Shown here: piece after piece, positions 16,976 to 22,131 of the stretch
How positions within the stretch are numbered: position 1 is the stretch's first letter
How the letters are laid out: every line of letters starts with the position of its first letter
Assembly (NCBI GenBank): GCA_946479035.1
Contig: CAMLDW010000036.1
Location: 1 to 22,131, forward strand
Source of the DNA: an uncultured Chthonomonadaceae bacterium
Lineage (GTDB): Bacteria > Armatimonadota > Fimbriimonadia > Fimbriimonadales > Fimbriimonadaceae
DNA length: 22,131 bases
Reading direction: 5' to 3'
Made by a program: the position numbers and the translations under genes
The notes under the pieces: generated by a model
What the model was told of the DNA's origin: nothing
What the model saw: only the letters and a program-made list of their open reading frames with translations
Database searches by the model: none

Positions 16976-19468
16976 CTAGTCGTCGTCGAACAGGTTTTGT
17001 TTCGCCTTGCCGCTCGGCGCCGGCGCCTGCTTCTGGATCTCGTCCTCGTCCACCAGCACGGCGATCGAGGCGACCTTGTCGCCGTCTTGCAGGTCGATCA
17101 GCTTGACGCCCTGCGCGACGCGACCGACGAGCCGGATGTCCTTCACCTTCATGCGGATCCCCTTGCCGTTCGCGGTGAGCACCAGCAGCTTGTCCTTGTC
17201 GTGCACCATGCGCGAGCCCACGATCTTGCCCGTCTTGGCGGTGCAGTTCATCGTGAGGATGCCGCTCCCGCCGCGCCCCTGTCTTCGGTACTCGACGATC
17301 TTGGTCCGCTTGCCGAAGCCGTGCTCGCCCACGACGAGCAGAGTCGCCTCGTCATCGGCGATGTCGGCGCTGACGATGAAGTCGTTCCTGTTCTTGAGCT
17401 TGATCGCGCGCACGCCGCCCGCCGTGCGCGAGCGGTCCTTGACGTCGGTCTCCTTGAACCGGATGGACTGACCGTTGTGTGTCACGATGATGATGTCGTT
17501 CTTGCCCTCGCTGCGCAGGACCCACCCGAGCTCGTCGCCCTTCTCGATGTCGAACGTCTTGAGGCCGTTGCTCCGCAGGTTCTGGTAGAGGTCTAGCGCC
17601 GTGCGCTTTATCTCGCCGAGCTTCGTGATCATCGTGAGGAACCCCTTGCCCTTGTGCTCCTTGACGTTGACGGTCGCCGTAACGCGCTCGTCGCCGTCGA
17701 TTGCTATGTAGTTGATTACCGGCAGCCCTTTGGCGTAGCGCGAGGACTCAGGGATGTCGTATGCGCGCAGCTTGTAGGCCTTCCCCTTGTTCGTGAAGAA
17801 GAGCACGTAGTCGTGGGTGTTGACCTGGAAGACGTTCTCCGGCTCGTCCTCGGACTTCATCACGTTCTTCATCCCCTTGCCGCCGCGCTTCTGCTGGCGA
17901 TAGGCGTCGGTGCTGATCCGCTTGATGTACCCGTCGCGGCTGATCGAGATGATCGCTTCCTCTTCGGGGATCAGGTCCTCTTCGCTGAACTCGCCCGCCT
18001 CGCGCGGGATGATCTTTGTGCGGCGCTCGTCGCCGTGCTTGTCGCGCAGCGCCGTAATCTCGTCCTTCAGCACAGTCTTGAGGCGCGCGGCGCTGCTCAG
18101 GATGTCCATCAGGTCCTGCGCGCGGCGCAGCGCCTCCTTGTAGGTCGCCTCGAGCTCGGCTTGCAGAAGCTGCGTGAGTCGGCGCAGCGGCATAGCGAGC
18201 ACTGCTCCGGCCTGCATGGGCGACATCTCGAACTTGCGCACGAGCTGCACGCGCGCCTCGCCCGGATCCTTGCTCGCGCGAATCGTCTTGATGACCTCGT
18301 CCAAGTTGCGCCGTGCGATCTGGTACCCCTCGTTGAGGTGCACCTCTTCCAGCGAGCGCATCAGCTCGTACCACGTGCGCCGCTCGATCACCTCGGTGCG
18401 GTGGCGGACGTACTCGTCGAGCACGGTGAGTAGCGGGGAGACGCGCGGCGCGCCGTCCACCAGCGAGAGCATGATCGCGCCGAAGGTCGTGCGAAGCTGC
18501 GTCTTCTTGAGCAGGTAGTTGAGCGCCTTGTTCGGGTTGACGTCGCGGCGCAGGTCGACCTGCACCCGCATGCCCAGCTTGTCGCTGTAGTCCTGCACGT
18601 CCGTGATCCCCTCAAACCTCTTGGTCTTGGCGATGTCGGCGATCATCTTGACGAGGTTGGTCTTGTTGACCTGGTACGGGATCTCGGTGATGACGATCGC
18701 GCTCTTGCCGCTCTCGATCGGCTCGATCGCGGTCTTGGCCTGCATGACGATGGACCCGCGGCCCGTCTCATAGGCGTCGCGGATCCCCATCTTGCCCATG
18801 ATCAGGCCGTAGGTGGGGAAGTCGGGGCCGGGCATGTGCTCCATCACGTCGTCGAGCGTGCACTTGGGGTGGTCGATGCGGTGGAGGATCGCGTTGCAGA
18901 CCTCGGTGAGGTTGTGCGGCGGCAGGCACGTCGCCATGCCCACCGCGATCCCCTGCCCGCCGTTGCACAGCAGGTTCGGGAACTTGCTCGGCATGACCGT
19001 CGGCTCGTTGATCGTCTGCAGGTAGTTCGGCATCCAGTCGACCGTCTCGCGGTCGAGGTCCTCGAGCATCTCCATCGCGATCGGAGTCAGGCGGCACTCC
19101 GTGTAGCGCATCGCAGCTGGCGAGTCGCCGTCGATGCTCCCGAAGTTCCCCTGCCCGTCCACGAGCGGGTAGCGGAGCGAGAACGGCTGCGCCATGCGCA
19201 CGAGCGTGGGGTACACGACCTCGTTGCCGTGCGGGTGGAAGTCGGCGGTGGTGTCGCCCGTGACCTTCGCGCACTTGGTGGTCGGGTTCTGCGGCGTCAG
19301 GTTGAGCCGGTGCATCGCATAGAGGATGCGGCGCTGCACCGGCTTCAGGCCGTCGCGCACGTCCGGCAGCGCGCGCGCGATGATGACCGACATCGCGTAG
19401 TTGACGTAGGAGCGCGAAAGCTCCTCTTCGATGTCGACGACCTGGATGTTGATTCCTTCTTCTGGCAC
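16976..19468 (-). CDS. gyrA: DNA gyrase subunit A
   Basis: An 830-aa type II topoisomerase subunit that, with GyrB, negatively supercoils DNA. Residue numbering matches E. coli in the N-terminal domain. Catalytic Tyr122 lies in AAMRYTE, and [17 protein letters not shown] is at 104-120. The GyrA box that marks gyrase rather than topoisomerase IV is QKRGGKG at 526-532, with Lys for the usual Arg. Six-bladed pinwheel repeats follow to about 800, and the end NLFDDD is acidic. In the quinolone region, HPHG is followed by N82, E83, V84, V85, Y86, P87, so both usual drug-contact residues (Ser83 and Asp/Glu87) are replaced. Start is GTG 19468 with AGGA 7 nt upstream. A TAAAAT -10 at 19532-19537 gives a leader of about 57 nt holding a 5-bp hairpin (19502-19516). 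gyrB is not in the window. Confidence 0.97.
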   Translation of the reverse strand: MPEEGINIQVVDIEEELSRSYVNYAMSVIIARALPDVRDGLKPVQRRILYAMHRLNLTPQNPTTKCAKVTGDTTADFHPHGNEVVYPTLVRMAQPFSLRYPLVDGQGNFGSIDGDSPAAMRYTECRLTPIAMEMLEDLDRETVDWMPNYLQTINEPTVMPSKFPNLLCNGGQGIAVGMATCLPPHNLTEVCNAILHRIDHPKCTLDDVMEHMPGPDFPTYGLIMGKMGIRDAYETGRGSIVMQAKTAIEPIESGKSAIVITEIPYQVNKTNLVKMIADIAKTKRFEGITDVQDYSDKLGMRVQVDLRRDVNPNKALNYLLKKTQLRTTFGAIMLSLVDGAPRVSPLLTVLDEYVRHRTEVIERRTWYELMRSLEEVHLNEGYQIARRNLDEVIKTIRASKDPGEARVQLVRKFEMSPMQAGAVLAMPLRRLTQLLQAELEATYKEALRRAQDLMDILSSAARLKTVLKDEITALRDKHGDERRTKIIPREAGEFSEEDLIPEEEAIISISRDGYIKRISTDAYRQQKRGGKGMKNVMKSEDEPENVFQVNTHDYVLFFTNKGKAYKLRAYDIPESSRYAKGLPVINYIAIDGDERVTATVNVKEHKGKGFLTMITKLGEIKRTALDLYQNLRSNGLKTFDIEKGDELGWVLRSEGKNDIIIVTHNGQSIRFKETDVKDRSRTAGGVRAIKLKNRNDFIVSADIADDEATLLVVGEHGFGKRTKIVEYRRQGRGGSGILTMNCTAKTGKIVGSRMVHDKDKLLVLTANGKGIRMKVKDIRLVGRVAQGVKLIDLQDGDKVASIAVLVDEDEIQKQAPAPSGKAKQNLFDDD

Positions 19469-19531
19469 GGCTAAGTCCTGGACGTTCCGGGGCTGGTTTT
19501 CGGCTCTCTTCGAGCCCTCCCGACAGGCCCG

Positions 19532-19537
19532 ATTTTA
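19532..19537 (-). promoter_or_regulatory. -10 (TAAAAT) of gyrA
   Basis: On the minus strand the hexamer is TAAAAT, followed by CGGG and later GGGAGGGC. The surrounding bases resemble the 17-bp repeat found twice to the right (GTAAAACCGGGG...). The transcript would start near 19525. Confidence 0.4.
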
Positions 19538-19837
19538 CCCCTCTCGCAGGCTCATTTCGGGGACGTTTGGGATGGGCGTTTTGACGGCCCAAAGATGAAG
19601 GCGGAAGGGGCAGTCTTGGCCGCGTGGATGCCGCGGCCCGACTTGTGGTGCAGGCCTCCGGCCCGCACGGCGCAACCCAAGAGAAGTGCAGGTGCAACAC
19701 GCGGACAACAGATGGGCGCCTTATGTCGTGTGGTGAAGAGTCGAGCAATAAGGAAGGGCCGCAAGGAGGTGCCCTGTGGGCGGGGGGTGGCGAGGGCAGG
19801 CCACCGCATTGCCCTGGTCCGACAGGACAGCACCGAC

Positions 19838-19854
19838 GCGTCCGCACACTCCCA
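19838..19854 (-). repeat. REP-like element A
   Basis: GCGTCCGCACACTCCCA, the inverted partner of element B with one mismatch in 17 bases. The two arms are separated by 45 bp and could form a long hairpin. All copies of the motif I find in the window lie next to the RAYT gene. Confidence 0.7.
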
Positions 19855-19881
19855 GACGGAACCACTCACGCGCCTGATCGA

Positions 19882-19898
19882 GTAAAACCGGGGCAGGT
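19882..19898 (+). repeat. 17-bp direct repeat, left copy
   Basis: GTAAAACCGGGGCAGGT, identical to 20634-20650, so the two copies bracket the RAYT gene. It contains a TAAAAC -10-like hexamer. Confidence 0.75.
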
Positions 19899-19899
19899 T

Positions 19900-19916
19900 T
19901 GGGAGTGCGCGGACGC
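19900..19916 (+). repeat. REP-like element B
   Basis: TGGGAGTGCGCGGACGC, directly downstream of the left 17-bp repeat and inverted relative to element A (16 of 17 bases pair). Upstream of the transposase gene by 81 bp. Confidence 0.7.
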
Positions 19917-19984
19917 TTGGTCGAAACGTGTCGTCCGGCGTCGAGTCAGGCCGCGCTTTTGCATGACCGGCAGTGATCCTTCGG

Positions 19985-19990
19985 TACGAT
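19985..19990 (+). promoter_or_regulatory. -10-like TACGAT, 7 nt before the RAYT start
   Basis: TACGAT ends 7 nt before the ATG at 19998, the leaderless distance. A TTGCAT lies at 19959-19964, but the 20-bp spacing is long for a -35. Confidence 0.45.
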
Positions 19991-19997
19991 TGCGAAA

Positions 19998-20528
19998 ATG
20001 CGAAATTGGCCCCACGCTCCTTCGAAGCGCGTGACCGCTCCTGGGCTCTACTTCGTCACAGCGGCAACTTACCGGAAGAAAAGACTATTCACCGACGAGC
20101 CCCGGATCGAGATGTTGCACGACACGCTGCTCGAGACCGCCGAAAAGCACGGCTGGGAAATGATGGCGTGGGCGGTTTTCGCCAATCACTACCACTTCGT
20201 CGGGGTCAGTCCGGACCATGAGCGCGCGGCCACAGAACTCTGCAGTCGTGTCCACACTGTGACGGCGAACTGGCTAAACGCGCTCGAGGGCGAGCGCGGA
20301 CGGCGAGTCTGGTATCGGTGCTGGGACGTGCGGCTAACGTTTGAGAAGTCGGTGATGGCACGGCTCGCTTACGTCACCAACAACCCGGTGCACCACGGCA
20401 TCGTCGCCCGGCCAGAGGATTACGAGTGGTGTTCGGCAAAGTGGTTCATGAAGAACGGCGACAGGCCGTTCGTGCAGAGCGTGATGTCTTTCAAGACGGA
20501 TAAGGTGAAGGTCTACGACGACTTCTAG
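19998..20528 (+). CDS. REP-associated tyrosine transposase (RAYT, Y1/IS200-like HUH)
   Basis: A 176-aa single-strand transposase of the Y1_Tnp/RAYT group. The HUH metal motif is H64-Y-H66 in FANHYHFVG. The C-terminal helix has the RAYT signature ARLAYVTNNPVHHGIV at 121-136, with Tyr125 as the likely nucleophile, followed by PEDYEWCSA at 139-147; the preceding RVWYRCWDVRL matches the usual W..R/F..R stretch. These enzymes bind and cut REP palindromes and are usually single-copy domesticated genes rather than free insertion sequences. Consistent with this, four copies of a GCGCACTCCCA-type repeat and a 17-bp direct repeat flank the gene. The start follows TACGAT. The frame is intact, so it may be active. 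Confidence 0.88.
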   Translation: MRNWPHAPSKRVTAPGLYFVTAATYRKKRLFTDEPRIEMLHDTLLETAEKHGWEMMAWAVFANHYHFVGVSPDHERAATELCSRVHTVTANWLNALEGERGRRVWYRCWDVRLTFEKSVMARLAYVTNNPVHHGIVARPEDYEWCSAKWFMKNGDRPFVQSVMSFKTDKVKVYDDF

Positions 20529-20594
20529 GGGCTAGGTGGTGCGTGATAGAAAAGCGCGGGCTGATTTGTCCTCAGGAGGAAGCCTCAGGTCGGT

Positions 20595-20611
20595 GCGCCC
20601 GCGCACTCCCA
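20595..20611 (-). repeat. REP-like element C
   Basis: GCGCCCGCGCACTCCCA, differing by one base from the reverse complement of element B. It lies 67 bp after the RAYT stop codon. Confidence 0.7.
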
Positions 20612-20614
20612 AAT

Positions 20615-20630
20615 CGGCCGCGCACTCCCC
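20615..20630 (-). repeat. REP-like element D
   Basis: CGGCCGCGCACTCCCC, a direct tandem of element C at a 20-bp period. It abuts the right 17-bp repeat, the same neighbour that element B has, though in the other orientation. Confidence 0.65.
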
Positions 20631-20633
20631 AAG

Positions 20634-20650
20634 GTAAAACCGGGGCAGGT
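20634..20650 (+). repeat. 17-bp direct repeat, right copy, probable tricorn promoter
   Basis: Identical to 19882-19898. Its TAAAAC hexamer (20635-20640) ends 16 nt before the ATG at 20657, and its AGGT end is the start of the ribosome binding site, so the repeat seems to supply -10 and Shine-Dalgarno for the tricorn gene. Confidence 0.6.
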
Positions 20651-20656
20651 AGGGAT

Positions 20657-22131
20657 ATGTTGGTTTCGGCACTCATCGCACTCGCCCTCTCGTCACAGCC
20701 CGACGCAGCGCCGTTCATGCGCTACGCGGACATCCACGGCGACACGGTCGTCTTCACCAGCGAGGGAGACCTCTGGCTCGGCGACCTCGCCACCGGAAAG
20801 GCGAGAAGGCTCACCAGCGACCCGGGCGCCGAGATCTTCCCGCGCTTTTCGCCCGACGGCAAGCAGATCGCGTTCATGGGCGAGTACGACGGCGTGCGCG
20901 AGGCGTACGTCATGCCCGCCACCGGCGGAGTGCCCAAGCGCCTGACTTACCACTACGTCTACGCGACCGTGCAGGGGTGGGACAACACCGGCACGAAGGT
21001 CGTCTATCGCACCACGCAACAGCCGGAGCCCTACGACATGAAGATGGTGCCGGCGGCGGGCGGCGCGCCGGAGGATATCCCGCTCGAGTTCGCGGAGAAC
21101 CTCTCGTTCAGCAAGAAGGGCCCGCAGTTCGCGTTCACGCGCTTCAACCGCGCGACTACCGCGTGGTTCTACTACACCGGCGGCATGCTCAACCAGATCT
21201 GGACCGGCGACCTGGCGACCAAGAGCTTCAAGCAGATCACCGACACGCCGGGGACCGACGAGTACCCGTGCTGGGCCGGCGACGACGTCTATTTCGCGAA
21301 CATGCAGGGGAACAGCTTTACCGTCATGCGCGCCCCGGCCAAGGGCGGGCAGGCGACAAGGGTCGCCGGGCCCTACAGCTATGAAGTGCGCGACCTGAAC
21401 AGCGACGGCAAGCGCGTGATCTACCAGAAGGGCCAAGGGGTCGAGGCGTACGACATCGCGACCGGCAAGGTGATGCCCGTCAGCTTCGAGATGCAGAGCG
21501 ACACGATCCACTTGCGCCCGTTCCGCACGCCCGCGATGCTGCGCCTGGGCGACGCGAGCCTCACCAAGACAGGAAAGCGCGCGCTGATCGAGGCGCGCGG
21601 GCAGATCGTTTCCCTCCCAGCCGGCGAGGGCGCGGCCGAGCTCTGGATGGCCAAGCCAGGCGCGCGCCTGCGCACCCCGCGCACGTCTCCGGACGGCAAG
21701 AGCGTCGCCTATTTCAGCGACGAGACGGGCGAGCAGCAGCTCTACGTCGCTGAAGCCGACGGCAAGAACCCGCGCCAGGTGACCAAGGACGCCAAGCGGC
21801 GGCTCGTCAACTACGCGTGGTCGCCGGACAGCCAGTGGATCGCGCTCAACGACAGCAACGACTGGCTGCGGCTGATCAAGGTCGCCGACGGCAGCGAGAC
21901 GAAGATCAACCGGACCTACTTCACCTGGACCGGCACGCAGTTCGACTTTTCGCCGGACAGCAAGTGGCTCGCTTACAGCCAGGTGGACGCGATCACGCAG
22001 TACGGGCAGGTCGTGCTCTACGAGATCGCGACGGGGAAGAAGACGCCGCTCGGCGGGCAGAGGTCGAACGACATCGCGCCCGCGTTCAGCACCGACGGCA
22101 AGTACCTCGCGTTCCTCAGCTTCCGCAACTT
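20657..22131 (+). CDS. tricorn-like protease (N-terminal beta-propeller), cut by window end
   Basis: At least 491 aa are visible and the frame is open at the right edge. The start MLVSALIALALSSQPDA is a short signal peptide without charge before the hydrophobic part, so the protein is exported, unlike archaeal tricorn. Then follows the family opening FMRYADIHGDTVVFTSEGDLW and repeated PD40/propeller strands: FPRFSPDGKQIAF, YVMPATGGVPKRLTY, TSPDGKSVAYF, WSPDSQWIAL, FSPDSKWLAY, FSTDGKYLAFLS. The usual C-terminal PDZ and S41 Ser-protease domains lie beyond the window. It should degrade peptides in the cell envelope. AGGTAGGG lies just before the ATG. Confidence 0.88.
   Translation, partial: MLVSALIALALSSQPDAAPFMRYADIHGDTVVFTSEGDLWLGDLATGKARRLTSDPGAEIFPRFSPDGKQIAFMGEYDGVREAYVMPATGGVPKRLTYHYVYATVQGWDNTGTKVVYRTTQQPEPYDMKMVPAAGGAPEDIPLEFAENLSFSKKGPQFAFTRFNRATTAWFYYTGGMLNQIWTGDLATKSFKQITDTPGTDEYPCWAGDDVYFANMQGNSFTVMRAPAKGGQATRVAGPYSYEVRDLNSDGKRVIYQKGQGVEAYDIATGKVMPVSFEMQSDTIHLRPFRTPAMLRLGDASLTKTGKRALIEARGQIVSLPAGEGAAELWMAKPGARLRTPRTSPDGKSVAYFSDETGEQQLYVAEADGKNPRQVTKDAKRRLVNYAWSPDSQWIALNDSNDWLRLIKVADGSETKINRTYFTWTGTQFDFSPDSKWLAYSQVDAITQYGQVVLYEIATGKKTPLGGQRSNDIAPAFSTDGKYLAFLSFRN

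Larger units (their letters stand above)
19469..19997. other. 529-bp non-coding stretch with hairpins and REP-like repeats
   Basis: No open frame here has protein-like composition. The left part holds the gyrA promoter and leader. Near 19786-19814 two short inverted repeats overlap (GGTGGC/GCCACC and GGGCA/TGCCC), so a structured RNA is possible, but I recognise no tmRNA, SRP RNA, RNase P or riboswitch core. The right part holds the inverted REP pair (19838-19916), one copy of a 17-bp direct repeat, and the transposase promoter. Confidence 0.6.
20529..20656. other. 128-bp intergenic region with REP-like repeats and tricorn promoter
   Basis: Between the RAYT stop and the tricorn ATG. It holds tandem REP-like elements C and D, the right copy of the 17-bp repeat and the AGGTAGGG ribosome binding site. 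No gene is seen. Confidence 0.6.

Noticed and set aside
18768..19865. 365-aa open frame antiparallel in another frame of gyrA
   Set aside because: Arg/Ala/Pro-rich shadow typical of GC-rich coding DNA; the gyrA frame is certain.
19595..20034. Open frames at 19595-19885 and 19624-20034
   Set aside because: Composition is not protein-like, they have no ribosome binding site, and they run through the REP elements and into the RAYT gene.
20595..20630. Tandem repeats as a CRISPR array
   Set aside because: Only two units at a 20-bp period with no spacers and no cas genes; they match the REP family beside the RAYT gene.

Overview
This window looks like chromosome from a high-GC, Gram-negative-type free-living bacterium. 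It encodes lipoproteins, Sec and Tat exports, a tricorn-type protease and a DUF1800 protein. No ribosomal marker is present. The family mix (DUF1800, tricorn protease, GH29 fucosidase, beta-helix/PA14 protein, many single-gene units) would fit Armatimonadota (Fimbriimonadia-like). Planctomycetota, Acidobacteriota or Verrucomicrobiota are not excluded, so the taxon is a low-confidence inference. I place 20 protein genes, one running off the right end. I recognise no tRNA, rRNA, CRISPR array or classical insertion sequence.

Layout. 1-2.1 kb: a hairpin, an RRM RNA-binding protein with a Gly-rich tail, a small HNH-like protein that has lost its Asp-His pair, a small dimeric alpha/beta-barrel (ABM-like) protein and a class I methyltransferase. 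2.1-6.2 kb, plus strand: a two-helix membrane protein, a sugar ABC permease of the MalG type without visible partners, and an exported beta-helix/PA14 protein. 6.2-10 kb: an exported unknown protein, a Tat-exported asparaginase of the Ntn-hydrolase type and an ABC-F ATPase. 10-16.9 kb: a YHS-type lipoprotein, an aminopropyltransferase, DUF1800, a GH29 alpha-L-fucosidase, a small membrane protein, a TlpA-like lipoprotein thioredoxin and a multi-spanning membrane protein. 17-19.5 kb: gyrA. 19.5-20.65 kb: a non-coding stretch plus a REP-associated tyrosine transposase (RAYT) flanked by four copies of its likely REP element and by a 17-bp direct repeat. 20.66 kb to the end: the N-terminal part of a tricorn-like protease.

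Gene organisation is unusual. Strand changes almost every gene, and most convergent pairs meet with 0-5 bp between stop codons. About half of the start codons have a -10-like hexamer (TANNNT) only 5-9 nt upstream, the arrangement expected for leaderless transcripts. A second set has a -10 16-19 nt upstream followed by a Shine-Dalgarno at the very 5' end of the expected transcript. Most genes therefore look like single-gene units with their own promoter rather than operon members.

The points I rate highest are the widespread leaderless promoter layout, the RAYT/REP locus with its promoter-like direct repeat, the replacement of both quinolone-contact residues in GyrA (Glu83, Pro87), a group of very short uncharged signal peptides, and the catalytically degenerate HNH protein. 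The carbohydrate-related genes (permease, beta-helix/PA14 protein, fucosidase) suggest polysaccharide use, but they do not form one operon.
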